64,000 nt of DNA from JAVDCA01 sp035293985 (GCA_035293985.1 DATGLS010000048.1:62001-126000), one strand, 5' to 3'. Positions 1 to 9,191 are shown, counted from the first letter of the stretch. Made by a program: numbers and translations. The notes: generated by a model from the sequence alone, not told the origin.

Positions 1-1
1 G

Positions 2-382
2 GCCTATCGATTCGATTTCAAGGACCGCTCGATCGCGTTCTCCGGCGACACGGCGCCGAGCGAGGCGGTCGCCCGGGTCGCCAAGGGCGCGGATGTGCTG
101 GTGCACGAGACGATGTACGTGCCGGCCTTGGAAAAATACATCCGCGAGCAGATCGCCAAGGGCCGGCCGGTGAAGTTCGAGCCGTTCATGGCGCACATGC
201 ATGCCGATCACACGCCCGCCGAGGACGTCGGCCGCATCGCGCAGGAGGCGGGCGTCAAGACACTGGTGCTATCGCATCTCACGCCGGCGATCGACTCGAT
301 CAGCGACGACACCTGGCGTGCGCCCGCCGCCAAGTTCTTCAACGGGGAGATCATCGTCGCGAAGGATTTGATGGTGGTGTGA
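2..382 (+). CDS. MBL-fold metallo-hydrolase, C-terminal part (5' end outside window)
   Basis: The reading frame is open from the first base, so only the C-terminal 126 residues are present. They contain the late metal-binding motifs of the metallo-beta-lactamase fold in the arrangement seen in RNase Z/arylsulfatase-like hydrolases: SGD near the start, then HETM, a HMHADHTP segment and a final LSHL, which would supply Asp and His ligands to a di-zinc centre. The substrate cannot be deduced from this part. It is followed after 26 bases by the end of a gene on the opposite strand. The family call is firm; the specific enzyme is not. Confidence 0.8.
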   Translation, partial: AYRFDFKDRSIAFSGDTAPSEAVARVAKGADVLVHETMYVPALEKYIREQIAKGRPVKFEPFMAHMHADHTPAEDVGRIAQEAGVKTLVLSHLTPAIDSISDDTWRAPAAKFFNGEIIVAKDLMVV

Positions 383-408
383 GCCTGTCGCTCGCCTGCG
401 TCGATCGC

Positions 409-1224
409 TCAGAACGCGTACTTGAGCCTGTCTCCCGCCCACTTGGACCGGTAGCTCTTGCAGGCTCGTAGATCTTCCGGGAGCGAGGCGTCCTTGTTGG
501 GATTCGTCAAGGTGCTCTGATAATCCAGTCGCTTGCGAATGTTGTCGAGAATTGCAAGCGTCTGCCGCACATCGTCGTGTGAATTTTTCAGCAGATCCGA
601 CGTATAGTGATATACGGCATCGATGTTTTCATAATTTTGCTTGTACGCCCAGGGCGCAACCACCGAGACGACCGAAAGCAAGTTGGCGCGGCCTTTGATT
701 CCGATGTCCTTGAAATAGAGATGGTCGATTGGAACGCATACCGTCTGGTTGTCGATGACGTTGCCGAGCACGAGCAGAGCATTCAAGCGCGCATTTTCGT
801 CATCCGACCGAGCCGCATAGGCCAGCGTGGAAACCGCGTCCAGCGTGGCAAATGTTCGAAAGGCCGTGATCGCCGGATTGATCGGCAGCCCCGCCTTGTC
901 GTCCGCGCCGAGCAATTTGGCAGGGTCATTGTTCGCGATGATGATTCGGATGGCGCCGGCAGCCCGCACGACCTGCTTCCACGCTTCGGCCTGCGGCGCG
1001 TCCTCCACGGCCGGCTTGAGGCCATCGAGGATGCCCGCCAGGCATCGCAGAGCGCCCCGCCAATCGGCGAGGAGGAGCTTGTCGGGAATAACCTCGCCGC
1101 TGCGCACCGCGCCTTGGAAGAAGCCGCAACTGTCCTTTGCTTGCGCCCAGGCGGGGCCTCGCCCGGCCGCGCAGAGCAGCAAAACGGCGACGAAGGCCAT
1201 CGCGGTGGCGTGACGCGGCCGCAT
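409..1224 (-). CDS. Secreted protein of unknown function (271 aa)
   Basis: The first 27 residues are a Sec signal peptide: Arg/His-rich start, hydrophobic AFVAVLLLCAA core and an AWAQA cleavage region. The mature protein is mostly helical in composition, with cysteines at the beginning (DSCGFF), near the middle (TVC) and close to the C terminus (RACKSY), so disulphides in the periplasm are possible. No family is recognised. The start codon lies 2 nt after the stop of the membrane-protein gene at 1227, so the two are almost certainly one operon and may act together at the envelope. Confidence 0.65.
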   Translation of the reverse strand: MRPRHATAMAFVAVLLLCAAGRGPAWAQAKDSCGFFQGAVRSGEVIPDKLLLADWRGALRCLAGILDGLKPAVEDAPQAEAWKQVVRAAGAIRIIIANNDPAKLLGADDKAGLPINPAITAFRTFATLDAVSTLAYAARSDDENARLNALLVLGNVIDNQTVCVPIDHLYFKDIGIKGRANLLSVVSVVAPWAYKQNYENIDAVYHYTSDLLKNSHDDVRQTLAILDNIRKRLDYQSTLTNPNKDASLPEDLRACKSYRSKWAGDRLKYAF

Positions 1225-1226
1225 GT

Positions 1227-2120
1227 CTACTGTTCCGTTGGAAACAATGGGGGGACGACGGGTTGCCCGGACGCCGGACGGGAGCGCTGGTTGTTGTCGG
1301 CCGTCTCGAGCTTCTTCGTCTCCGTTGCCTGAAGGCTGATCAAAAGGCTGCCGCTGCTACCGGTATAGGCGGGAAAGTCGAGGCCGCCGTTGCTGTCTCC
1401 TCGCACCTGATCGCTGAGCACGAGCGGGAATGTTTTCGACGCATGATCCACTTCGATCGAGCTGCGACTCTCCGGCGGTCCCATGAAGTAGAAATCGACG
1501 GACAGCGTCCCCGATCGCGTTCGGTTCAAATAATAATAGACCAAAGCCTCCACCGTATTGCCGCGACGCGCGACGGGCACGCTTTCTCCATCGAAGGAGA
1601 TGTTGGCGACGTAGTTCGAAAATATGGTTTGACTGACGCCGTCCGAAACATCGGGTTGTATCACGACGCGCAGGTATTTCTTCTCGATCTGAAAGGCGTC
1701 TTTGATGTCGTTGGCCTTCCAGACGATGCCGATGCCGACGCAAAAGGCCAACACGCCGGCGCCACCCGCGAGCGCCACGCGGTAGGTCGCCGCGCCGACA
1801 TGCGAATGGAATTGACCGATCCCTTGCGTGCCTGTCCCGTAGAGCAGGATCGCCACGCCGACGACCACGAGCACGAACGAGAACGACGAATGCGCGCTCC
1901 CCATCGTATAGTTGGCAACCGCCAGGAAGCCGGTGCCCACGATCATGAAGAAGAGGCCGCTCGACACCGCTTGCCAGAAGTGATCCCACAGCGTCTGCGG
2001 CGGCTCCGGCCTATTCGGGTTGGAATGACGCGCCTTGTGCTGTTTCCCATCGCTTGCCGCAGCGGTCGCAGGCGCGTCGCCCGCCGGATCAGACTCAACG
2101 CCGTTGGTCGTCGCTGTCAC
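1227..2120 (-). CDS. Membrane protein of unknown function (297 aa)
   Basis: Hydrophobic segments around residues 45-70 (SGLFFMIVGTGFLAVA), 75-95 (FVLVVVGVAILLYG) and 115-135 (LAGGAGVLAFCVGIGIVW) indicate three membrane spans, followed by a soluble C-terminal part of about 160 residues and a Pro/Gln-rich tail. The GTG at 2120 is chosen because a purine-rich GGGGAGGG sequence lies just upstream; an in-frame ATG at 2285 would add 55 low-quality residues. The N terminus is Thr/Ala/Pro rich and probably cytoplasmic. It is co-oriented with the secreted protein gene, with 2 nt between them. Function unknown. Confidence 0.6.
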   Translation of the reverse strand: MTATTNGVESDPAGDAPATAAASDGKQHKARHSNPNRPEPPQTLWDHFWQAVSSGLFFMIVGTGFLAVANYTMGSAHSSFSFVLVVVGVAILLYGTGTQGIGQFHSHVGAATYRVALAGGAGVLAFCVGIGIVWKANDIKDAFQIEKKYLRVVIQPDVSDGVSQTIFSNYVANISFDGESVPVARRGNTVEALVYYYLNRTRSGTLSVDFYFMGPPESRSSIEVDHASKTFPLVLSDQVRGDSNGGLDFPAYTGSSGSLLISLQATETKKLETADNNQRSRPASGQPVVPPLFPTEQ

Positions 2121-2360
2121 GGCATCCCTCCCCGCCCAAGCACGCGGTGCCGCATACCGCTCGGCGCGGAAACAATGGCGCGCCCCATCAAGCAAGCGCT
2201 GTGCCTGAAAAGCGGCCGCGCTCAATTCTGACGAACAGTAAAGCGCGGATACACGTTTGAGTCTAGCGGGGAGTCCGGCTCGCACCGGCTGGCGCGCACC
2301 CAGGGCTGCTCAGCGGACCGGGGCGGCCCTCATCGCCGACGCGAGCCTCGAGCGCGCCCT

Positions 2361-2600
2361 TTATCGCGTGCTTGCCAGCTCGGAACGCGTGATGACGCCG
2401 TAGACCGCCGCTTCGATCTCGGCCCGCTCGAGGCCGATGTCCTGCAACAAGTGGTCGTCGAAATCGCGAAGCCTCGCAACGGCGGCGCGACGAATGAAAT
2501 GGCGTGCGATCCCAACCCAATAGGCGCCGAAAAGCTGAGCGAACGCGCCAGGCCTCTTCGCAATCTCCGGCCGAACGGTCGTCGCAAGGATGGCAGACAT
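2361..2600 (-). CDS. DUF1127 (YjiS-like) small protein
   Basis: This 79-residue protein ends in the DUF1127 signature, an Arg-rich helix followed by LRDFDDHLLQDIGLERAEIEAAV. DUF1127 proteins are small and Arg-rich; several alphaproteobacterial members have been tied to RNA binding and phosphate or stress physiology. The start at 2600 is preceded by GGAGA at the right distance; a longer frame upstream has no such signal. It is divergent from the MocR-type regulator at 2781, a pairing common in Rhizobiales, which suggests that regulator may control it. Confidence 0.8.
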   Translation of the reverse strand: MSAILATTVRPEIAKRPGAFAQLFGAYWVGIARHFIRRAAVARLRDFDDHLLQDIGLERAEIEAAVYGVITRSELASTR

Positions 2601-2702
2601 CTGTGGTCTCCAATGATTGCGCCGGGCAATGCGACGCCGTTCGGCGCAAGCTCGCATTCCGGCCGGCCCGCGCGCTCGTTGACCGCCGGAACGTCGCGTC
2701 CC

Positions 2703-2777
2703 GGTACAATCGGTTGACGTAGGCAAAATGCTCCGACATAAATCTCGGTTCAAGCGAAACATTGCTCTCGGTACAAT
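2703..2777. promoter_or_regulatory. Divergent promoter region with GGTACAAT direct repeats
   Basis: Two identical GGTACAAT octamers lie at 2703-2710 and 2770-2777 in the gap between the DUF1127 gene and the MocR-type regulator. Between them is a plausible plus-strand promoter, TTGACG at 2714-2719 and ATAAAT at 2738-2743 (18-bp spacing). MocR/PdxR-type regulators typically bind direct repeats in their own promoter regions, so these are candidate operators. This is inference from position and repetition only. Confidence 0.4.
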
Positions 2778-2780
2778 AAA

Positions 2781-4124
2781 ATGTCGAAGTCCGAATATCT
2801 GAAGCTCGCTGACACGATAGCGGCCGAAATAGCCGACGGCTCGCTCAAGCCCGGCGATCGCCTGCCGCCCCAGCGCGGCTTCGCGTACGAGCGCAAGATT
2901 GCGGTCTCGACCGCGAGCCGCGTCTATGCGGAGCTATTACGCCGTGGCCTCGTCGTCGGCGAGGTCGGACGAGGCACCTTCATCTCGGGCGATGCCAGGC
3001 GCGGCATGGCGGCGCCCAGCGAGCCGCGCGGCATCCGGATCGATCTCGAGTTCAACTACCCGATACTCCCCGAGCAGACGGCACTCATCGCCAGAAGCTT
3101 GCGCGGCTTGGAAACGCCGGCGGGGCTCGACGCCGCCCAGAGACAAGCGACCAGCGTCGGAACGCCGGCGGTCCGTAGCGTCGCGGCCGCCTACCTGTCA
3201 CAGGGCGCATGGTCCCCCGCCCCCGAGCAGCTCGTCTTCACCGGCAACGGGCGGCAGAGCCTCGCGGCGGCGATCGCCGCCGTCGTTCCGACCGGCGGCC
3301 GCTGCGGCGTTGAAGCTTTGACCTACCCCTTCGTCAAAGGCTTCGCGGCCCGCCTGGGCATCTCGCTCGTGCCGCTGGCGATGGACGATGACGGCGTGCG
3401 GCCCGACTCGGTGCAAAAAGCGCACCGCCAGGCGCACCTCTCGGCCCTCTACCTTCAGCCGGTGATCCACAATCCGCTCGGGATGACGATGAGCGCGGCG
3501 CGCCGCGCCGATCTCGTGCGCGTCGTGGAAAAGCTCGACCTTCCGGTCATCGAGGACAACGTCTACGGCTTCCTCGAGGACGAGCCGCCGCTTGCCGCGC
3601 TCGCGCCGGACCGCTGCATCGTCGTCGACAGCCTTTCCAAGAAGGTCGCGCCGGGCCTTGCGCTGGGCTTCATCGTGCCGCCGCCGCGGCTGCATGAAAG
3701 CATGATGGCGTCGGTGCGCTCGGGCGGATGGACCGCCTCGGGATTTGCGTTTGCGGCCGCGCAGCGGATGATGGGGGACGGCACGGTAGCGGAGCTCAAG
3801 CGGCTAAAGCGCCTCGATGCGCGCGCGCGCCAGGAGCTGGCGGCCGATCGGCTTGCCGGTTTCGACATCCAGACCAACGGCAAATGCTATCACCTGTGGC
3901 TGACGCTGCCGCCGCACTGGCGCTCGCAGACCTTCGTTGCGGCCGCGGCGAGGCGCGACGTTGCGTTGACGCCCTCGACGACCTTCGCGGTCACGCCCGG
4001 CCACGCGCCGAACGCGGTGCGCCTTGCATTGGCGGCCCCCACCATGGATCAGCTCGATACCGGTCTGCGCACGCTGGCCGCGCTGCTCGCTGCCCGAGAG
4101 GACGATCTCGACGCCACGGAGTGA
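2781..4124 (+). CDS. MocR-type regulator: GntR HTH fused to aminotransferase domain
   Basis: The protein has 447 residues, the normal MocR length. Residues 1-75 form a GntR winged helix (YLKLADTIAAEIADG, GDRLPPQRGFAYE, TASRVYAELLRRGL). The rest is a fold-type I aminotransferase domain. The PLP-binding lysine is K287 in SLSKK, with the preceding EDNVYGF motif supplying the aspartate/tyrosine contacts. MocR proteins sense PLP or amino compounds and regulate nearby genes. The start matches the usual N terminus of the family, although there is no good ribosome-binding site before the ATG. The ligand is unknown; the divergent DUF1127 gene is the likeliest target. Confidence 0.9.
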   Translation: MSKSEYLKLADTIAAEIADGSLKPGDRLPPQRGFAYERKIAVSTASRVYAELLRRGLVVGEVGRGTFISGDARRGMAAPSEPRGIRIDLEFNYPILPEQTALIARSLRGLETPAGLDAAQRQATSVGTPAVRSVAAAYLSQGAWSPAPEQLVFTGNGRQSLAAAIAAVVPTGGRCGVEALTYPFVKGFAARLGISLVPLAMDDDGVRPDSVQKAHRQAHLSALYLQPVIHNPLGMTMSAARRADLVRVVEKLDLPVIEDNVYGFLEDEPPLAALAPDRCIVVDSLSKKVAPGLALGFIVPPPRLHESMMASVRSGGWTASGFAFAAAQRMMGDGTVAELKRLKRLDARARQELAADRLAGFDIQTNGKCYHLWLTLPPHWRSQTFVAAAARRDVALTPSTTFAVTPGHAPNAVRLALAAPTMDQLDTGLRTLAALLAAREDDLDATE

Positions 4125-4196
4125 ACGCAAGCAGGGACCCGTTCGGGGCTTTGACCCCTGCCCGCGACCCGTTAAGAATCCGTGTGGTAGGCGCGA

Positions 4197-4330
4197 TGCG
4201 AGAGCGATCCCAAGCCATTGTGGCGGAGACGGCGCGTATGGGCGCATCGGTGCCCGCGGCGTGCGAATTGGCCCTCGGCGGGGACGTTGCCGGCGGCTTC
4301 TTCACGCGCGCCAGTATGGTCATCGAATGA
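4197..4330 (+). CDS. Possible short leader ORF before the substrate-binding-protein operon
   Basis: A 44-codon frame with GC-rich third positions ends in Met-Val-Ile-Glu-stop and overlaps the next start by ATGA. The last 15 or so bases are nearly identical to the ends of the three substrate-binding-protein genes downstream (all end Val-Ile-Glu-stop), but the rest of the frame does not resemble them. It may be a small coupled ORF, or the scar of a deleted upstream paralogue. It could also be non-coding. Confidence 0.25.
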
Positions 4331-5346
4331 GCGACGCACCGGAAACGATCCGCCGCGACAAGCGCGGGCGCGTGCGACGGCGCGATTTCCTCGGCATCGC
4401 CGCGGGCGCCGCGACGTGGCCGCGGCGCGCCCACGCGCAACAGCAGAAGGTGCGGACGATCGGGTTTCTCGCGGAAGGGGCGCCGGTCAGCCTCCAGGTC
4501 GGCGAGTTTCGCCAAGGTCTCGCCGAGATGGGATACGTCGAGGGTCGCAACGTCGCCATCGAGTTCCGCGCGGCGCACAACGACCTCTCCCGTCTGCGCG
4601 AGCTTGCGCGCGACCTCGTCCGCCGCGAGGTCGACGTCATCGTGGCGCCGGGCAGCGGGGCGGCGGTGCGGGCCGCGCGCGCAGAGACCGACACCATTCC
4701 CATCGTATTCGCGGATTCCGGCGATCCGGTCACATCGGGCCTGGTCGCGAGCCTCAGCCACCCGGGCGGCAACCTCACCGGCATCAGCGATTTCGGCGAC
4801 GGCATGTCGGCCAAGCGCCTCGAGTTCATGAAGCTGCTCGTTCCGCGCATTTCCACGGTCGCGCTCGTGTTCCGGGCGAACAATCCGTCGATGGCACGCC
4901 TTGCTGCGGCGGCGCAAGGGCCGGCGCGTTCGCTCGGGATCGAGACATTCGACCTTCCGGTCGGCAATGCGGATGAGCTCGAGGCGGCCTTCGCGACGCT
5001 CGCAGCCAAGCGCGCCGACGGATTCTGCCTGCTTCCGAATGTCTTGTTCGTCAACCTCGGCCGGCAGGTCCTCGATCTAGCGTTGCGCCACCGGGTCCCG
5101 GGGGTCTATCCGGTCGTCTCGTTCGTCGAGTACGGCGGGCTCATGAGCTACGGGTCGGGCACGGGGGAGCGAAATTATCAAACCGGCATCTACGCCGGCC
5201 GGATCCTGAATGGCACCAAGCCGGCCGATCTTCCGGTCTATCGGCTCACCAGATTCCAGCTCGCGATCAACCTGACGACCGCCAAGGCGCTCCGCTTGGA
5301 TGTGCCTGCGACGTTCCTCGCGCTCGCCGACCAGGTGATCGAATGA
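4327..5346 (+). CDS. ABC substrate-binding protein, TrpX-like (copy 1)
   Basis: This 339-residue protein belongs to the ABC_sub_bind (TrpX/YP_1-like) family. It starts with a twin-arginine-type signal, RRRDFLG followed by an Ala-rich stretch ending at RRAHAQQ, so the product is periplasmic. Family motifs are visible in order: GYVEGRNVAIEFR, VDVIVAPGS, TIPIVF, LSHPGGNLTGI, LLP, YPVVSFVEYGGLMSYG and the terminal LTTAKALRLDVPATFLALAD. The ATG at 4327 begins right before the signal peptide. No permease or ATPase gene is adjacent; instead two paralogues and a sensor kinase follow in the same operon with ATGA overlaps, suggesting a sensory role. Ligand unknown. Confidence 0.85.
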   Translation: MSDAPETIRRDKRGRVRRRDFLGIAAGAATWPRRAHAQQQKVRTIGFLAEGAPVSLQVGEFRQGLAEMGYVEGRNVAIEFRAAHNDLSRLRELARDLVRREVDVIVAPGSGAAVRAARAETDTIPIVFADSGDPVTSGLVASLSHPGGNLTGISDFGDGMSAKRLEFMKLLVPRISTVALVFRANNPSMARLAAAAQGPARSLGIETFDLPVGNADELEAAFATLAAKRADGFCLLPNVLFVNLGRQVLDLALRHRVPGVYPVVSFVEYGGLMSYGSGTGERNYQTGIYAGRILNGTKPADLPVYRLTRFQLAINLTTAKALRLDVPATFLALADQVIE

Positions 5347-5818
5347 GCGGGGACGGTGGACGCGGGCGCGACGAGGCGCGGATGCGGATGCGGCGGCGCG
5401 ATTTCCTGGCCGCCGTCGCGATTGCCGCAACGTGGTCGCCACGCGCACGTGCCGCGCAACGTCGCGATCCGGTCATCGGCTATCTCTATCACGGCACACT
5501 GTCCGAGGACCCCAAAGCGTTTTGGAAGGGTCTCGCCGACCAGGGTTACGTAAGGGGACGAAATCTCTGCCTGCGGTCTACCCGTACATCCAGGTCACGC
5601 GAATCGGTGGCCTGATGAGCTACGGTATCGATCTTGCGCAAAGGTCTTATGTCGCCGGCGTCTATACGGCCCGCATCCTGGACGGGGCGAATCCTGGCGA
5701 CCTTCCGGTCCGTCGGCTCGGCAAATTCGAGCTGGCGGTCAACATGGCGACCGCAAAGACGCTCGGCCTGGCGGTGCCGCCGACCTTCCTCGCTCTCGCC
5801 GACAAGGTGATCGAATGA
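5343..5818 (+). pseudogene. ABC substrate-binding protein (copy 2), internally deleted and frameshifted
   Basis: The start overlaps the end of copy 1 by ATGA and encodes a twin-arginine signal (RMRRRDFLAAV) and the first conserved segment as far as GYVRGRN. Near 5567 the sequence jumps directly to the C-terminal segment (LPAVYPYIQ, GGLMSYG, TAKTLGLAVPPTFLALAD) in another frame. Compared with copies 1 and 3, about 185 residues are missing between these points, so the binding lobes are lost. It is a decayed paralogue. Its end still overlaps the start of copy 3, so translation of copy 3 may rely on its own initiation. Confidence 0.85.
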
Positions 5819-6849
5819 GCGACGAAGCGGGGCCTACCCATCGTGGCAAACACGCGCGCCCGCGCCGGCGCGATGTCCTTGCCGCCCTGGCGGCGCTCGG
5901 CGGCCTTGCGAGCTCGCCGCAACTCGCCCGGGCGCAGCAGCGCCGTTTGCCCGCCATCGGTTATCTCTATGCGGGTTCGCTTGCCGCGGGCCGTGGCGGT
6001 GTCGAGGCGTTTCGCGCGGGGCTTGCCGAAATGGGCTACGTCGAGGGGCGCAACGTCGCCATCGAGTTCCGCGAGGCCGACAACGACATTGCGTTGCTTC
6101 CGCAGCTCGCGCGCGACCTGGTCGCCCGCGGCGTCGACGTCATCGTGACGCCGGGGAGCGGGTGGGCAACACTGGCCGCCAAGGACGCGACGAGCACGAT
6201 CCCGATCGTGTTTAGCAATGCAGGCAATCCGATACAGATGGGTGTCGTTCCGGGCCTCAGCCACCCGGGCGGCAACGTCACCGGCATCAGCGATTTCGGC
6301 AACGAGCTGTCGGGCAAGCGCGTGGAGCTCACCAAGCTGCTGGTTCCGGCTGCCGCGACCATTGGGCTTCTGGTTACGGCGAACCATCCGGACGCCGACC
6401 GCGAGGTGTCGATTGCGCAGGAGCACGCGCGTGCGATCGGCATCGAGGTATTTGTCCTTTCGGTGAGTTCCGTCGCGGACATCGACGCGGCTTTCGCGAC
6501 GCTGGCCCGCAAGAACGCGGGCGGCTTTTGCCTGGTGCCCAACGCGCTGTTCGTGAATCGCCGCGCGCAGGTCATCGCCCTGGCGGCGCGGTATCGCATT
6601 CCGGCAATGTACCCGTTCATCCAGTTCACCGAAGCTGGCGGGCTCATGAGCTACGGCTCCAGCCTGACGGAACGAAACCGCCAGACCGGGATCTATGTCG
6701 GCCTTATTCTCAACGGGCGGAAGCCCGCCGATCTTCCAGTGTTCCGGCTGGAGAAATTCGAGCTCGCGATCAACATGACGACCGCGAAAACGCTCGGCCT
6801 GACGGTCCCGGCAACCTTCCTCGCGCTCGTGGACAAGGTGATCGAATGA
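5815..6849 (+). CDS. ABC substrate-binding protein, TrpX-like (copy 3)
   Basis: This is an intact 344-residue paralogue of copy 1 with the same motif order (GYVEGRNVAIEFRE, VDVIVTPGS, TIPIVF, LSHPGGNVTGI, YPFIQFTEAGGLMSYG, LTVPATFLALVD). The N terminus has RPRRRDVLAALAALGGLASSP, a twin-arginine-like export signal ending near QQR. The start overlaps the stop of the copy 2 pseudogene by ATGA, and its stop overlaps the start of the hybrid kinase the same way. With no transporter partners nearby, it could present its ligand to the Cache domain of the kinase. Confidence 0.85.
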   Translation: MSDEAGPTHRGKHARPRRRDVLAALAALGGLASSPQLARAQQRRLPAIGYLYAGSLAAGRGGVEAFRAGLAEMGYVEGRNVAIEFREADNDIALLPQLARDLVARGVDVIVTPGSGWATLAAKDATSTIPIVFSNAGNPIQMGVVPGLSHPGGNVTGISDFGNELSGKRVELTKLLVPAAATIGLLVTANHPDADREVSIAQEHARAIGIEVFVLSVSSVADIDAAFATLARKNAGGFCLVPNALFVNRRAQVIALAARYRIPAMYPFIQFTEAGGLMSYGSSLTERNRQTGIYVGLILNGRKPADLPVFRLEKFELAINMTTAKTLGLTVPATFLALVDKVIE

Positions 6850-9191
6850 GCGGGGCGACCGATACTCGCCCGAGCGGCCTGATGCGCGGCTCGCTTCTTC
6901 GGCTGCGCAAGAGCGCCGCATGGGAGCAGATCAGCGGGCCGTTCTTCCGTAAATACGTGGCGCTCTTTCTCGCCGCCATCTGCATCATCCTGCTGACCAG
7001 CGCTGCGCTCGACATCTGGTTCTCGTCGCGCGAGCTCAAAGGCGCGCTTGTGCGCCTGCAGCGCGAGCAGGCCGTCACGGCGAGCGGCACGATCGAGCAC
7101 TTCATCGACGGCATCGAGAGCGAGCTGCGCTGGACGGTGCAGTTGCCGTGGTCGGCGGAGACGTTCGAGCAGCGACGTTTCGACGGCCTGCGGCTGGTCC
7201 AGCAGGCACCGGCGATCGGCGAGCTCATCGAGATCGACCCGGCCGGGCACGAGCGGCTGCGGCTCTCGCGCACCGCGGTCAGCATCGTCGACAGCGGCGC
7301 GGACCTTTCCCGGGACGAGGCCTACGTTCAGGCGCGGGCGCGCAGGATCTATTACGGCCCGGTCCATTTCCGCTACGACTCCGAGCCATACATGACGATT
7401 GCGATCGCCGGACCGAGGCCCGACAGCGGCGTCACGGTCGCGGAGGTGGATCTCAAGCGGATCTGGGACGTCATCACCCAGATCAAGGTCGGCCAGCACG
7501 GCTATGCCTTCGTTATCGACGGGCGCGGTCGGCTCATCGCGCATCCCGATCTGAGCCTCGTGCTCAAGCACACCGACATGTCGGCGCTGCCGCATGTGCA
7601 GGCAGCGCTCGCGGCGGCGGGATCGAGCACGCAGGCAACGCAACAGTTCGCCGACAGCGTCGATCTCGCGGGCCTGCCGGTCCTCTCCGCTTACGCGCCG
7701 GTCGCGCCGGTCGGCTGGTTCGTGTTCATCGAGTCGCCGCGATCCGAGGCGTTCGCGACGCTGTACGGCTCGCTGGCGCGCTCGGCGGCGCTGCTGATCG
7801 CCGGGTTGGTCGCCGCCTTCGTCTGCGGCCTCATGCTGGCGCGCCGAATGATCGCGCCCATCCAGGCGCTGCACACCGGCGCGGTGCGCATCGGAGGCGG
7901 TGATCTCGGCCATCGCATTTCCATCAAGACCGGCGACGAGCTCGAGTCGCTCGGCGATCAGTTCAACGCCATGGCGGCGCGGCTCGAGGAATCCCACGCC
8001 ACCCTCGAGCACAAGGTCGAGGAGCGCACGCACCAGCTCGAGGCCGCCAACATGGCCAAGTCACGGTTCCTCGCCGCCGCGAGCCACGATCTGCGCCAGC
8101 CGCTGCATGCCCTGGGCTTGCTGGTGGCCCAGTTGCGCGACACGGTGAGGCCGGGCGAGCGCCGGCGGCTGACTGAACGTATCGGCGCGGCTGTTACCGA
8201 GATGAATGAGCTGTTCAACGCCCTGCTCGACGTCTCGCGGCTCGATGCCGGCAGCCTCACGCCCGACCTCGAGCCCTTCCCGATCGGCGATCTGCTCGCG
8301 CGGATCGGGCGAACGTTCGCCCAGACCGCCCACGACAAGGGCCTGGCGCTGCGCATCGTCGCCAGCCGCGCCTGGGTGCGCAGCGACGCGATCCTGCTCG
8401 AGCGCATCCTGCTCAACCTGGTATCGAACGCGGTGCGCTACACCGCCAAGGGCGGCGTGCTCGTCGGCGCCCGACGGCGCGGCGCCAACCTGCGGATCGA
8501 GGTGTGGGATACCGGCCCCGGCATTCCGGAAACCCAGCAGCAGTACATCTTCGACGAGTTCTACCAGGTTCCCGATCCTGACCACGATCGACGGGGCGGG
8601 CTGGGCCTCGGGCTCGCCATCGTCGATCGCTTCCGCCGCCTGCTCGATCATCCGCTCGCCGTGACGTCACGCGTCGGCAAGGGCTCGCGCTTCAGTATCG
8701 ACGTGCCGCTCTGCGCCGCGCCACCGGCCGCGGCCGAACCCGCGACTACCCCGGAGGTCCTCGCGGCGGGGCGCGCCACTGGGCTCGTGCTGATCGTCGA
8801 CGACGACCCGCTGGTGCTCGGCGCCGTGAGTGGGCTGCTCACCAGCTGGGGCTACGACGTGATCGCGCGCGGATCGCACGACGACGTCGTGGCGACGCTC
8901 ACTGCTGACGCGCGACGGCCGGACGTGATCATCGCCGACTTCCACCTCTCGGGCGGCAGAACCGGCATCGAGACCATCGGGCAGGTGCGCGCCGCGTTCG
9001 GCGCCGAGATCCCAGCATTCCTGGTGAGCGGCGACACCAGCCCGGAGCGGCTGCAGCAGTCGCGCGAGCACGGTTATGTGCTGCTGCACAAGCCAGTCAG
9101 CCCGATGACGCTGCGTTCCCTTCTCGTCAGCCTGAGCCGCGAGCACCAGGCGCCGCGACATCTCGGTGCCGACCAGGCGCCTCGGCCCTAG
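6846..9191 (+). CDS. Hybrid sensor histidine kinase (Cache-HAMP-HisKA-HATPase-REC)
   Basis: The 781-residue protein has a membrane span at about 37-58, a periplasmic Cache-like sensor at about 60-305, a second span at about 308-332, HAMP and coiled coil to about 400, and a HisKA box with phospho-accepting H414 (SHDLRQPLHALGLL). The ATPase carries the N box (LLNLVSNAVRYT), G1 (DTGPGIP) and G2 (GGLGLGLAIV). The C-terminal receiver has the acidic VDDD and phospho-acceptor D698 (IIADFHL). The start is the ATG overlapping copy 3 of the binding proteins. The operon links periplasmic binding proteins to signalling; the likely partner is the convergent response regulator at 9209. Confidence 0.9.
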   Translation: MSGATDTRPSGLMRGSLLRLRKSAAWEQISGPFFRKYVALFLAAICIILLTSAALDIWFSSRELKGALVRLQREQAVTASGTIEHFIDGIESELRWTVQLPWSAETFEQRRFDGLRLVQQAPAIGELIEIDPAGHERLRLSRTAVSIVDSGADLSRDEAYVQARARRIYYGPVHFRYDSEPYMTIAIAGPRPDSGVTVAEVDLKRIWDVITQIKVGQHGYAFVIDGRGRLIAHPDLSLVLKHTDMSALPHVQAALAAAGSSTQATQQFADSVDLAGLPVLSAYAPVAPVGWFVFIESPRSEAFATLYGSLARSAALLIAGLVAAFVCGLMLARRMIAPIQALHTGAVRIGGGDLGHRISIKTGDELESLGDQFNAMAARLEESHATLEHKVEERTHQLEAANMAKSRFLAAASHDLRQPLHALGLLVAQLRDTVRPGERRRLTERIGAAVTEMNELFNALLDVSRLDAGSLTPDLEPFPIGDLLARIGRTFAQTAHDKGLALRIVASRAWVRSDAILLERILLNLVSNAVRYTAKGGVLVGARRRGANLRIEVWDTGPGIPETQQQYIFDEFYQVPDPDHDRRGGLGLGLAIVDRFRRLLDHPLAVTSRVGKGSRFSIDVPLCAAPPAAAEPATTPEVLAAGRATGLVLIVDDDPLVLGAVSGLLTSWGYDVIARGSHDDVVATLTADARRPDVIIADFHLSGGRTGIETIGQVRAAFGAEIPAFLVSGDTSPERLQQSREHGYVLLHKPVSPMTLRSLLVSLSREHQAPRHLGADQAPRP

